Source of the DNA: Faecalibacterium prausnitzii
GTDB lineage: Bacteria > Bacillota > Clostridia > Oscillospirales > Ruminococcaceae
DNA: 64,000 bases
NCBI RefSeq assembly: GCF_003287495.1
Contig: NZ_PRLE01000002.1
Coordinates: 372,001 to 436,000, forward strand
Direction of reading: 5' to 3'
This document shows, in pieces, positions 42,420-50,860 of this stretch; the stretch's first letter is position 1, and the number at the start of each line of letters is the position of its first letter. Both the position numbers and the translations under genes were made by a program. The notes under the pieces were generated by a model. That model saw only the letters and a list, made by a program, of their open reading frames with translations, was not told the origin of the DNA and did not search any database.

Positions 42420-42881
42420 TTATTTTGCGGGGTTGTGCCCCGTGAGCAGGGCATTCAGCTTGCGGCTGAGATCGGCCAGGCACCAGGCAATGGCCATGCC
42501 GCCTGCAATGCCGAATGCGGCTAAAAAGGTCTGCTCGCCATAGTGCTCCGCGGCCAGCAGATTGCTGGAGACCACTGCGTTCATGCAGTAATACAGGGTG
42601 CTTCCGGGGATGAGGGGGACTGCCGCCGTGATGAAAAACGGGGTAGAGGGGGCGTTGTACCACCGGGCCATAAACTCGGCGTAGAGGGCCGCGCAGACAC
42701 CGCCCACAAGGTTGGCCAGGAACGTGCCGTGTACCGCGGGCGCGGCCAGCAGATAGGCCAGCCAGGCCAGCAGCCCGCCCACGCCTGCCGCAGGCAGATA
42801 GCGGCGGTTGAGGTGGAACAGCAGCCCGAACCCGATGGAGCCCAATGCCCCGCTGAGGAGCTGGATGATCGTCTGCATCAT
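42420..42881 (-). CDS. Threonine/serine exporter, ThrE_2-type subunit (DUF3815)
   Basis: A 153-residue protein with four to five membrane segments, matching the small half of the split ThrE exporter family (GFGLLFHLNRRYLPAAGVGGLLAWL, FFITAAVPLIPGSTLYYCMN with the conserved PGS). In one-chain homologues this half is fused to the larger one. The start overlaps the end of the upstream gene by four bases (ATGA), so the halves are co-translated. Confidence 0.88.
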   Translation of the reverse strand: MMQTIIQLLSGALGSIGFGLLFHLNRRYLPAAGVGGLLAWLAYLLAAPAVHGTFLANLVGGVCAALYAEFMARWYNAPSTPFFITAAVPLIPGSTLYYCMNAVVSSNLLAAEHYGEQTFLAAFGIAGGMAIAWCLADLSRKLNALLTGHNPAK

Positions 42882-43645
42882 GCGGCACCTCCCATCAGCC
42901 AGATGGCTGCCATCATGCCAAGTGCCAGCATGGCCGCCAGCAGAACGGCCTCCACCAGCCGGAGCGAGCCTGAGATGATATCACCCAGCAGGATATCCCG
43001 GATGGCGTTGGTAAACGGAATGCCGGGCACCAGCAGCATGATGACGCCGATGAGTACCATGTCCGCATGGAGCAGCGGGCAGACCCGGCAGCACAGCAGA
43101 GAAGCCATGCCGCTGAGGAACGACGCAATGAACTGGAACGCTACACCGTTCAGGCAGAACGGGGCAAGCCACCGCTCCATCCAGCAGATGAACACTGCAA
43201 CCCCGCCCGCCAGCACGCCGTCCCACAGGCTCCCGCCAAAAAAGACCGCAAAGCTGGCCGCCGCCAGCACGCTTCCCGCCAGATGGAGCCGGGGCTCCCC
43301 GGGCTGTGCCAGAATGGTACTGAGCTGCTGCTGGAACTCCTCCACCGGAGGCTTTTCGGCGCAGATGCGGCGGCTCAGGGCATTGAGCTGTTCCAGCTCC
43401 AGCAAGTCGTTGCCGGTGCTTTTGCGCAGGCGGCGGGTCTGGGTCTGGGGCGGCAGGCCCGGCATGGTCAGCGTGACCACGATGCTGGATGTGATGACAA
43501 AGATATTGACCTCCTCAGCCCCGTATGCCGCCGCAATGCGGTTGAGGGTGTCCTCCACCCGAAACACCTCGGCCCCGCTGTTCTGCAGCGCTTCCCCCAT
43601 TTTGATGAGGACGCAGAGAAACTGACTGACCTCTGCTTCGCTCAT
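42878..43645 (-). CDS. Threonine/serine exporter, ThrE N-terminal type subunit (DUF1212)
   Basis: A 255-residue protein: a soluble N-terminal part (MGEALQNSGAEVFRVEDTLNRIAAAYG, residues about 16-42, family hallmark) and about five membrane segments including MLLVPGIPFTNAIRD (conserved PG and D). The start is ATG at 43645 (reading leftward) because AGAGGGGTGG lies before it; the longer frame has no ribosome site. It acts with the overlapping small subunit as an amino-acid or small-acid exporter. Confidence 0.88.
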   Translation of the reverse strand: MSEAEVSQFLCVLIKMGEALQNSGAEVFRVEDTLNRIAAAYGAEEVNIFVITSSIVVTLTMPGLPPQTQTRRLRKSTGNDLLELEQLNALSRRICAEKPPVEEFQQQLSTILAQPGEPRLHLAGSVLAAASFAVFFGGSLWDGVLAGGVAVFICWMERWLAPFCLNGVAFQFIASFLSGMASLLCCRVCPLLHADMVLIGVIMLLVPGIPFTNAIRDILLGDIISGSLRLVEAVLLAAMLALGMMAAIWLMGGAA

Positions 43646-43696
43646 AAGAACCACCCCTCTCTGTGGGCAGGGGAGCGCCCCGCCCGGTACCTCTCT

Positions 43697-43725
43697 ATCA
43701 TAGCACAGAATGGCCCAAAAGGGAA
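43697..43725 (-). promoter_or_regulatory. Possible promoter of the ThrE operon
   Basis: Minus-strand extended -10 TGCTATGAT with a poor -35 17 bp upstream. Confidence 0.4.
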
Positions 43726-43783
43726 ATCCTGCGGCAAAAAGTGCACAGCAGAACAAACCTTGCAAAAAACTTTGCAAAAACAG

Positions 43784-43812
43784 TTGACAATCCCATCCTC
43801 ACCTGATATAAT
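43784..43812 (+). promoter_or_regulatory. Perfect consensus promoter of the tRNA-Ala gene
   Basis: TTGACA (43784-43789) and TATAAT (43807-43812) with 17-bp spacing: an exact consensus, as expected for a stable-RNA gene. Confidence 0.95.
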
Positions 43813-43845
43813 TACTAGCGTCGTCACGGACGACAACAAACATCT

Positions 43846-43918
<73 letters not shown>

Positions 43919-43925
43919 TACCGAG

Positions 43926-43960
43926 GCACTTCACGAGAAATCGCGAAGTGCTTTTTATTT
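43926..43960 (+). terminator. Terminator of the tRNA gene
   Basis: GCACTTCACG (43926-43935) pairs with CGCGAAGTGC (43942-43951, one mismatch) followed by TTTTTATTTT. The following 230 bases up to the flavodoxin gene hold no gene I can support. Confidence 0.9.
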
Positions 43961-44190
43961 TGTCAGCAAGCAAGTGTATCACGATTCTCCAAATACTGTG
44001 CAAGATCAAAGTGGAAGTTCGCAGGAATGTTCAGGATGCAGCACTTATAATAGGAACATTCGCCGGAAAGTATCTGGAGCCAATCAAACACAATATGCAC
44101 AAAATCACTGAGATTCATCAAAATCAGTTTCCCGAAACCTAATTGCAAGCATTATAATTTCAGAGAGCCAATGGCTCCAAAGGAGAAGCT

Positions 44191-44682
44191 ATGAGTTACG
44201 CAATCGTATACAGCAGCAAAACAGGCAACACAAAATTACTGGCAGACGCTCTGCACAGTTACCTGCCGCAGGCAGATTGCTGTTATTTTGGCAGCCCGAA
44301 CCCTGCCGCCATGGAGGCGGACACCCTTTATGTGGGTTTCTGGACGGATAAGGGAAAAGCGGATGAAAGCTCTTCGGACTTTTTGAAGCAGCTGCGGGGA
44401 AAGCAGGTGTTTTTGTTTGGTACTGCTGGTTTTGGCGGCAGCGAAGAATATTTTAACAAAATCCTGAAAGCCGTGCAAAAAGAGCTGCACAGCAGCAATA
44501 CGGTAATCGGCAGCTTCATGTGTCAGGGAAAGATGCCGATGTCAGTACGCCAGCGATATGAGAACATGAAAAAACAGCCGCTTCATCTGCCCAATCTGGA
44601 CGCCATGATCGAGAATTTCGACAAGGCTCTTTCTCACCCGGATGCGGATGATCTGGAGCGGCTGAAACAGGCTGTAAAATAA
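44191..44682 (+). CDS. Flavodoxin-like protein
   Basis: A 163-residue flavodoxin-fold protein. The FMN phosphate loop SSKTGNT is at residues 8-14, and later segments VGFWTDKGKADESSSDFL and FLFGTAGFGGSEEYFN form the flavin-ring loops. The C-terminal helical tail (QRYENMKKQPLHLPNLDAMIENFDKALSHP) matches the flavodoxin group common in gut Clostridia rather than classic electron-transfer flavodoxin. AAGGAG lies upstream of ATG 44191. Its redox partner is not adjacent. Confidence 0.88.
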   Translation: MSYAIVYSSKTGNTKLLADALHSYLPQADCCYFGSPNPAAMEADTLYVGFWTDKGKADESSSDFLKQLRGKQVFLFGTAGFGGSEEYFNKILKAVQKELHSSNTVIGSFMCQGKMPMSVRQRYENMKKQPLHLPNLDAMIENFDKALSHPDADDLERLKQAVK

Positions 44683-44734
44683 GCCCCAACAGTCCTCTCT
44701 TGATGCACCCATATAGAATCAATCAAAAAATGCA

Positions 44735-44763
44735 TTGACGGAAGACGAGAGATGCGATATACT
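44735..44763 (+). promoter_or_regulatory. Promoter of the ZIP transporter gene
   Basis: TTGACG (44735-44740) and TATACT (44758-44763) with 17-bp spacing. Confidence 0.85.
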
Positions 44764-44810
44764 CTCCTTGCAGTTATACATAACTAACCAGCTGACAAGG
44801 AGTTGATTCA

Positions 44811-45590
44811 ATGACAGATGCATTTTATGGGATTCTGATCCCGTTTCTGGGCACTTCGCTGGGGGCGGCCAGCGTGTTCTTCCTCAAAAAATCGCTGGGA
44901 GACTACATCCAGCGGGCGCTTACCGGATTTGCAGCGGGCGTGATGGTGGCGGCATCCATCTGGAGCCTGCTGATCCCTGCGATGGACCAGTCAGAAGCCC
45001 TCGGCAAGCTGGCGTTTTTCCCGGCGGTGGTGGGTTTCTGGATGGGGATCCTGTTTTTGCTGCTGCTGGATCATATCATCCCACACCTGCACCGGAACAG
45101 CCAACAGGCTGAGGGCCCCCACAGCCAGCTGCAGCGCACCACCATGATGGTGCTGGCCGTTACGCTGCACAACATCCCGGAGGGCATGGCAGTGGGGGTG
45201 GTTTACGCAGGGTACTTATCCGGGACAGCACAGATCACGGCGGCCGGTGCGCTGGCTCTTTCGCTGGGCATTGCCATCCAGAACTTCCCGGAGGGAGCCA
45301 TCATCTCGATGCCCCTGCGGGCAGAGGGCATGAGCAAAGGCCGGGCGTTCTGGGGCGGTGTGCTGTCCGGCGTCGTGGAGCCCATCGGTGCAGTGCTGAC
45401 CATTCTGGCGGCGAGCGTCATCGTGCCGGCTCTGCCGTATCTGCTCAGTTTTGCCGCAGGTGCCATGCTGTATGTGGTGGTGGAAGAGCTCATCCCGGAA
45501 ATGTCGCAGGGCGAGCACTCTGATATCGGCACTGTGCTCTTTGCGGTCGGGTTCAGCCTGATGATGGTTCTGGATGTGGCGCTGGGCTGA
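44811..45590 (+). CDS. ZIP-family divalent metal transporter
   Basis: A 259-residue membrane protein with eight hydrophobic segments of the ZIP (GufA/ZupT-like) family, which moves zinc and related metals into the cytoplasm. The metal-site helices carry TLHNIPEGMAVG (His-Asn-x-x-Glu) and IQNFPEGAIIS (Gln-Asn-x-x-Glu). A histidine in LLLLDHIIPHLHRN sits in the loop before them. Single-gene unit with its own promoter; the stop is 20 bases from the convergent sigma-factor fragment. The metal cannot be fixed from sequence. Confidence 0.93.
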   Translation: MTDAFYGILIPFLGTSLGAASVFFLKKSLGDYIQRALTGFAAGVMVAASIWSLLIPAMDQSEALGKLAFFPAVVGFWMGILFLLLLDHIIPHLHRNSQQAEGPHSQLQRTTMMVLAVTLHNIPEGMAVGVVYAGYLSGTAQITAAGALALSLGIAIQNFPEGAIISMPLRAEGMSKGRAFWGGVLSGVVEPIGAVLTILAASVIVPALPYLLSFAAGAMLYVVVEELIPEMSQGEHSDIGTVLFAVGFSLMMVLDVALG

Positions 45591-45609
45591 AAGGCAATGA
45601 ACCCGATCG

Positions 45610-45972
45610 TTAAGAGTGCCACGCTTTGCGCAGCTGCTCCAGTGCATGGGTCTCAAGCCTGGAAACGTAACTTCTGCTGATCTGCAGCAGCTGTGCAGTT
45701 TCCAGCTGGGTGAGCGGCGGCTGGCCGGCCATGCCGTAGCGCAGCAAAATCAGCTTCCGCTCCCGGGCAGGCAGCCCCTCAATGAGCTGGCGCAGGCGGG
45801 CAGCTTCTTCCTGACGCTCACAATTTTCTTCCATGCAGAAACTGTCCTGCAAAACGTCGGAAAAGGTGAGGGCGGTGTCCTCTTTTCCGGCTTCCAGCGT
45901 TTCCTGCAAAGAAACCGTCGTTCCGCCCCGCCGCAGCCGCCGGAAATGCATCCGGAGTTCATTCGCTATCCT
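45610..45972 (-). pseudogene. sigK: 3' half of a SigK-like sporulation sigma factor, split by an inserted element
   Basis: The minus strand encodes the C-terminal ~118 residues of a sigma-70-family factor: IANELRMHFRRLRR (end of region 2.4), then region 3, then region 4. Region 4 ends TQLETAQLLQISRSYVSRLETHALEQLRK, with the SRSYVSR pattern typical of SigK rather than SigE (SQSYISR). The reading frame loses homology just upstream of IANE, at the CIENE position where the skin element splits sigK in Bacillus subtilis and Clostridioides difficile. The residues before it come from the recombinase gene read in another frame. The 5' half must lie beyond the other end of the element. Precise excision could restore the gene; otherwise it is dead. 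Confidence 0.85.
45955..45972. other. Left attachment junction of the sigK-inserted element
   Basis: On the minus strand GATAGCGAATGAACTC spans the junction. AATGA serves both as the end of the recombinase gene (its TGA stop at 45959-45961) and as Asn-Glu codons of the sigma factor. The exact crossover bases are not visible without the right end. Confidence 0.65.
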
Positions 45973-47668
45973 CTCCCAACGGATACATAGGTTGCTCAAC
46001 AGGGGGCAAATCCGCTTCTCCATCCTCCGCAAAGAGGTAAACATAGGCGTTTTTGCCGTCCCAGACCACCTTTTTGACGATGGTGCGCAGCAGGCGGCGT
46101 TTTTCCTCCAGCGTGGCAGAATCCACTGCGCTGGCAAACGATTCGATCATTTCCTGATGGAAGGCAAACTCCTGATGCAGCATCCGGCTCTGTTCGGTGA
46201 GGGCTTTCAGCTCGGCAAGGCGCAGCTGCTGTGTCTCGCTCTCCTGATGGAGTGCGTCAATCTGCTCCATGACGTACTTCGCGGACGTGTCGCTGGCGAC
46301 AGACAGGGACTCCACTAGACGCTTGATGCGCTCTTCCGTCTCGGTGTGTTTTTCCCGGAGCAGTGCCAGCTCTGCGTCGTAGCCCTCCTTGCTGCCGCTG
46401 ATGACCCTCTTGGTCTGCGCCAGCAGCCGGGTAAGGGTCTCCTTGTCGGCGGAGAGCTTGCGGATCTCCTCGATGATCTTGGCGTCCAGCGTGTTGCCGT
46501 TGCAGTTTTTCATAGAGCAGACGGTGCCGTGGCTGCGCTCCTTGGTGGAGCACATGTAGGTGTAGATTAGTTCGCCGTCCGCATTCTTGCGGTTAGTCAG
46601 CTTCGGGCGCATATAATCGCCGCATTCGCCGCAGCGCAGAAGCCCGGACAGCAGCGCCACGTTGCTGCGCGGCCTGCGGTAGCTCTTGGATTTGTTAACA
46701 TCCAGCATGGCCTGCACCCGCACCCAATCGCTGCCCGCGATGATGCCGGGGTGCTTGCCCACCGCCACGATCCATTCCTCCATGGGGCGGATCTGGTTCG
46801 CCTTGCCGGGGCGCTGGAGGGTGCGGTTGTATGCCATGACACCGTGCTCGCCGTCGAATTCTGCACGCTCGGCAAACAGGTCAACATTATTTTCTTTCAG
46901 ATACTGATACGCTGTCTCGTCGGCGATCATATAGACCGGGTTCGTGAGAATGCCCCGGATGGCAAAGCGGGTGAACTGCTTGCCGCGCTTCGTGACGCAG
47001 CGGTGCTCCAACAGGTACTGGTCGGTCTTGCTGAGAGAGCCGGTTTCCATGAACACGGAGAAGATCGTCTTGACCAGCTGGATTTCCTCCGGGATGGGTT
47101 TGAGCTTGCAGGCTTTTTTCACCTTGCCGTCCACCGTCACGCTGGACAGGCTTTCTGAGGCATAGCCCGTGGGCGTTGTGCCGCCCAGCCAGCGTCCGGT
47201 CTTGGACAGCTCGTGCATGTTGTCCCGGATGCGCTCGGCGATGGTCTCCCGCTCCAGCTGGGAGAACACGGACGCAATGTACATCATGGCGCGGCCCATG
47301 GGCGAGGATGTGTCGAACTGCTCACGGATGGAGATGAAGTCGATGTGCCGGTCGCCCAAATCCTCGATGAGCTTCGCAAAGTCACCGATGTTGCGGCTGA
47401 TGCGGTCAAGGCGGTAGACCACGATGGCGGCAAATTCAATCTTCTGCGAGTCCTTCATCATTTTCTTGAACTGCGGGCGCTCCAGATTGCCGCCGGAAAA
47501 GCCCTCGTCCTCGTAGACCAGCACGTTTTCCGACGCATCCTCGCCAAAGTGCATGGCGATGTACTGGCGGCACAGCTCGATCTGGTTCTCGATGCTCTCG
47601 CCCTTGCCGGTGAATTTGGACTTGCGGGAGTAGATAACGTATTGCTTCGGCGTATCTTTCGTTTTCAT
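45959..47668 (-). CDS. Large serine recombinase (SpoIVCA-like integrase/excisionase)
   Basis: A 569-residue large serine recombinase. The resolvase domain starts YVIYSRKSKFTGKGESIENQ, with the catalytic Ser in SRKS. It continues with VYRLDRISRN and MGRAMMYIASVFSQLERE (conserved Arg residues). The recombinase domain follows (GRWLGGTTPTGY). A zinc-ribbon has LLRCGECGDY and a second Cys pair after MCSTKE. A coiled-coil lies at about residues 440-500. Such enzymes catalyse site-specific integration and excision, and SpoIVCA, which excises skin from sigK, is one. Here the gene ends inside the sigK junction, with its stop codon overlapping sigK codons. ATG 47668 has a weak ribosome site (GCGAGGTG). 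Confidence 0.95.
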   Translation of the reverse strand: MKTKDTPKQYVIYSRKSKFTGKGESIENQIELCRQYIAMHFGEDASENVLVYEDEGFSGGNLERPQFKKMMKDSQKIEFAAIVVYRLDRISRNIGDFAKLIEDLGDRHIDFISIREQFDTSSPMGRAMMYIASVFSQLERETIAERIRDNMHELSKTGRWLGGTTPTGYASESLSSVTVDGKVKKACKLKPIPEEIQLVKTIFSVFMETGSLSKTDQYLLEHRCVTKRGKQFTRFAIRGILTNPVYMIADETAYQYLKENNVDLFAERAEFDGEHGVMAYNRTLQRPGKANQIRPMEEWIVAVGKHPGIIAGSDWVRVQAMLDVNKSKSYRRPRSNVALLSGLLRCGECGDYMRPKLTNRKNADGELIYTYMCSTKERSHGTVCSMKNCNGNTLDAKIIEEIRKLSADKETLTRLLAQTKRVISGSKEGYDAELALLREKHTETEERIKRLVESLSVASDTSAKYVMEQIDALHQESETQQLRLAELKALTEQSRMLHQEFAFHQEMIESFASAVDSATLEEKRRLLRTIVKKVVWDGKNAYVYLFAEDGEADLPPVEQPMYPLGEDSE

Positions 47669-47711
47669 GGCGGCACCTCGCGTGATGTTGTATCGTTAGG
47701 TTGACAGGTAT

Positions 47712-47739
47712 ATTATATCGGATTGGAATCCATTTGAAA
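47712..47739 (-). promoter_or_regulatory. Possible promoter of the recombinase gene
   Basis: Minus-strand TTTCAA and perfect TATAAT with 16-bp spacing. The -35 is weak. Confidence 0.5.
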
Positions 47740-47844
47740 AGGTACCCAAGGGAAGAATCCGAAAATTTCTGCGGATAGGCAGAGGTTTTCGCGTGCTGAT
47801 TGTGCCAGTTCGGAGGGCATCACTCATGTGCATCGAGAAAATGA

Positions 47845-47873
47845 TTGATGGAATGAGCGATGGGTGCTATACT
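47845..47873 (+). promoter_or_regulatory. Promoter of the Fic gene
   Basis: TTGATG (47845-47850) and TATACT (47868-47873) with 17-bp spacing, 31 bases before the ATG. Confidence 0.7.
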
Positions 47874-47903
47874 ATGGATAACAACCAACACTGCGAGGTG
47901 CGT

Positions 47904-48888
47904 ATGAAAAAGAAACAACCTCCGTTTCAAATCACAAATAAAATCATTGATGATGTTGCAGAAATTTCAGAGCTGACCGGAAGGCTTTCCGCCCACGATC
48001 ATCTTTCAAGCAACCCCAATCTGCGCCGCACCAATCGGATCCGAACCATTCACGGCTCCCTTGCCATCGAGCAAAACACCCTGAGTCTGGAACATGCTTG
48101 CCGTTCTGAACGGCAAGCATGTTCTGGCTCCGCCCAAGGACATTGCCGAGGTCAAAAACGCCTATGAGATTTACGAGCGGCTGGACGAGCTTGACCCCTA
48201 CTCCGTAGACGGCCTGCTGACTGCTCACGGTATCATGACTCGCGGACTTGTGGAGGAATCCGGCATGTTCCGCACAAGGCCCGTTGGTGTCGTAGATCAT
48301 GAGGGACATGTCCTGCATTTCGGCAAGCTGCCCCAGTATGTGTCTGATTTGGTCATGGAGCTGTTGGATTGGGCAAAGCACAGCGACTTGCATATGTTGA
48401 TCCGAAGCTGCATGTTCCATTATGAACTGGAACTGATCCATCCCTTTGCAGACGGCAATGGCCGTGTTGGACGGCTCTGGCACACGTTGCTGCTCTCCAA
48501 ATGGAATCCTGTGTTTGCATGGCTGCCGGTCGAGTCCATCATCCACGACCATCAGCAGGAATACTACGATGCCATCAATGCCAGCAACGATGCAGGCGAG
48601 TCCACCGCGTTCATCGAGTTCATGCTCTCTGCCATCAAAGCATCGCTCATCGACGCCATCCATACGAGTGATACAATGAGCGATGGAAAGATGGACAAGA
48701 AAACTCTGCGCTGGCAGAAGATTGAGCAGTTCTTGCAGACGCATGAGTATATCATGAACGCCGATGTGCGGGAGCTGTGTGGGGTGTCGGCAGCGACGGC
48801 CAATAGAATTTTGGCGGGGTCGGTGAAAGACGGTAAACTGTCAAAACGCCAAGAGGAAAATCATTGGGCTTACAAAATAAATTTGTGA
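47904..48888 (+). pseudogene. Fic-domain AMP-transferase gene with a frameshift
   Basis: Two overlapping reading frames together make a ~327-residue class II Fic protein. The first frame (47904-48092) gives the N-terminus with the inhibitory-helix pattern SLAIEQN (S/T-x-x-x-E). The second (from 48094) gives the Fic core with HPFADGNGRVGR at about residue 180 and a C-terminal winged-helix part (DVRELCGVSAATANRILAG). In relatives LSLEQ is followed directly by xxAVLNGK, so about two bases are missing after GAAC at 48090-48093. The break lies in a perfect 16-bp inverted repeat. Translation from ATG 48094 would give a Fic core without its inhibitory helix, but there is no good ribosome site and the ATG is inside the hairpin. 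Confidence 0.85.
48090..48124. repeat. Perfect 16-bp inverted repeat at the Fic frameshift
   Basis: GAACATGCTTGCCGTT (48090-48105), loop CTG, AACGGCAAGCATGTTC (48109-48124). The arms are exact complements, inside a coding sequence, with no T tract and not in a place for a terminator. Confidence 0.95.
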
Positions 48889-49152
48889 CTTTGCCACTAA
48901 AGTATAAAGATGAGGAAACAACAAAGACACGCATTAGCGTAATTTCAAACGAAAGAAATATTGTGAAAAACCAAGTCAAAGCCACGAATGTCAATGGCGT
49001 TCATACTCAGAAGTGTTCTGCAGAAACGCGCAGACGCACATTTTTGTGCGATCAAGGAGTTTTAGAGGCACTGCCCCTAACAAGAGGAGCCAGATTTTCG
49101 TGAAGGACTCCGTAGCGTAGGCAAAACGGAGTTATTAGCACTGGTAACAGAA
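48889..49152. other. Gene-poor gap after the Fic gene
   Basis: AT-rich stretch with no supported gene. Short reading frames here lack ribosome sites and recognisable content. Confidence 0.5.
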
Positions 49153-49854
49153 TCATTCACCAACATATTTCTTCAAGCGCTTATATAATTGCTGCACAGG
49201 AACAAGTTCTTCTGATGGGCCAATATTGGCTAGTTTATCAAGCACACCACTGTGCTGAAATTTTGTTATCAATGCGAAATATGGACATCTATGAATCTCC
49301 ATCAGCAAGGAAATCAACTCTGCATCTAGATACTTTCCAAACAGACTGATAAGCAACTCAATTTCATCCCGCGCGTCCTCAACGTGCTTATTAACGATCC
49401 AATACGTAGGCACTGAAATCAGTTTTGAGTTAGCGTCGATAAACTTATAACCCAAATCTCCCTTCGGGTCAATTCCATCAAGCAGTTTTTTCAATTCATC
49501 TTCCGAAATTTCATCAAATCCCAATTCTCTCCCTGTTTTCTGCCGATACATTCTTTCGTAGGGGTCACCAATCAATGTCAGGATTTTACTGACGGAAAAT
49601 GATACGGTCGGTTTCACACGTTCATGTTCTCGACACTCAGGTAGATAGATTTGAAAATAACAGAAGATGCAGTTTGCTATGATAGCTAAGCCAAGTGTAT
49701 CGAGCAGGGTAAATAACGCTCCTGCAAAAGGAAACCATTCTGGTAGGTCAGCAGTAAAAACATAAACGAGAGCGATTATTACAGATAGAACCGTCAATAT
49801 GAATAATGCTTTGTATCGACGAATAAATCCCTCTATTATCTTAAAGCGAAGCAT
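49153..49854 (-). CDS. Two-TM membrane protein with helical cytoplasmic domain, unknown
   Basis: A 233-residue protein I do not recognise. Two hydrophobic segments are clear (about 15-33 LFILTVLSVIIALVYVFT and 44-68 AGALFTLLDTLGLAIIANCIFCYF). A soluble, charged, mostly helical part of ~165 residues follows (YERMYRQKTGRELGFDEISEDELKKLLDGID; HVEDARDEIELLISLFGKYLDAELISLLMEIHR). I start it at ATG 49854 because GAGAGGAG lies upstream. It stands alone between the Fic gene and the HipA-like locus. Two-TM proteins with a soluble domain are a common build for membrane effectors in bacterial immunity, but nothing here proves that role. Confidence 0.65.
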   Translation of the reverse strand: MLRFKIIEGFIRRYKALFILTVLSVIIALVYVFTADLPEWFPFAGALFTLLDTLGLAIIANCIFCYFQIYLPECREHERVKPTVSFSVSKILTLIGDPYERMYRQKTGRELGFDEISEDELKKLLDGIDPKGDLGYKFIDANSKLISVPTYWIVNKHVEDARDEIELLISLFGKYLDAELISLLMEIHRCPYFALITKFQHSGVLDKLANIGPSEELVPVQQLYKRLKKYVGE

Positions 49855-50044
49855 TAATATTCTCCTCTCATGGACGCAATCAGTAAAATAGAATATTTTC
49901 CAAAGCGCGATTTGACAAAAGATCAAATCGCGCTATTCCTATGACCCGGATTATAAATCCCAAACGGTGAGAGAAAACGGAAAATATGATGGTGGTTATC
50001 GTATACTGTTTCGTTTAGGGCCATAATGGGGGTATAACTCATAT

Positions 50045-50860
50045 TTACTGCCAATTTCGTTTCAGAACCTCACTTTTCAGATACATCGTACTCTTTTCCG
50101 ATGTTTTGATCGGGTGGAGCTTTCCGCGTTTTGTCAGGTCGATGATATTCTGCCGGGAGCAGCCCAAGATCTCCGCCGCTTCCGCTGCGTTGATGACTCT
50201 GTGTGCAGCATAGTTCCGGAAGTCTTCCATTGTCAGCGGAACACTTTTGCCAATTCGATAGAGCATCGTATCCGAAACGGTCATGTTCACATCCCACGTA
50301 ACGCCGTATCCGCCCGTCTGCATCTGCACATGCTGAAAATAGTCCGGCTTCTTGAGAAGGATCTGAAACGCCTTCGTCTTTTCAAAGTGCTTCTGCAAAT
50401 CGCACTTCTTCACCGCGCCATCCCGGAAAAACACCAGCAGGCAATGATCCTCCAGCGGCAGCACATCTTCAATTCTCTTGGAGAAGCGCTTCGTAATTTC
50501 TTCCGGAAGCTCCTTCTCATCAATGGGAACGAGGTAGTAATCGTCCTGGGCGCATCGCCCCATCGCCAACATCAGAAGCGCATACTCGTCATATTCTTGC
50601 AGATGATTGTCACGCAAAATCTCGCCAATGTTCTGGCGGTCGGTTGGAACGATCCGCTGCTGAACCCAGATTTTGCTCCAATAGGAATTGACTGTGGTTT
50701 CTCCGCGCTTCACAAAGGAGTCCAGCAGCAGCGGTGTCTCCCATGCGGCTGCGTTCTCCGGCAGCTCAATGTAGAACCGCTTTTCCTGCTCGTAGTACAG
50801 GAGGTACGCCAGATCCTTCTGCTCCTGTGCTGATTCATCTCGAATGGCAAAAATCTTCAT
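50045..50860 (-). CDS. HTH protein with DUF2442-like middle, partner of the HipA-like kinase
   Basis: A 271-residue protein. Residues about 132-213 (EDVLPLEDHCLLVFFRDGAVKKCDL ... WDVNMTVSDTMLYRIG) look like a DUF2442 domain. Residues about 223-255 (INAAEAAEILGCSRQNIIDLTKRGKLHPIK) are an excisionase/MerR-type helix-turn-helix. The first 130 residues are unfamiliar. Its start overlaps the end of the kinase gene by 26 bases. By position it is the likely antitoxin and operator-binding repressor, although antitoxins more often come first in such operons. Confidence 0.7.
   Translation of the reverse strand: MKIFAIRDESAQEQKDLAYLLYYEQEKRFYIELPENAAAWETPLLLDSFVKRGETTVNSYWSKIWVQQRIVPTDRQNIGEILRDNHLQEYDEYALLMLAMGRCAQDDYYLVPIDEKELPEEITKRFSKRIEDVLPLEDHCLLVFFRDGAVKKCDLQKHFEKTKAFQILLKKPDYFQHVQMQTGGYGVTWDVNMTVSDTMLYRIGKSVPLTMEDFRNYAAHRVINAAEAAEILGCSRQNIIDLTKRGKLHPIKTSEKSTMYLKSEVLKRNWQ

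Noticed and set aside
43963-44148. 61-codon minus-strand frame after the tRNA terminator
   Set aside because: Some protein-like content, but no ribosome site and no family I can name; could be a relic, not supported enough to list.
48090-48124. Intrinsic terminator inside the Fic gene
   Set aside because: The hairpin has no T run on either strand and lies within a coding sequence.
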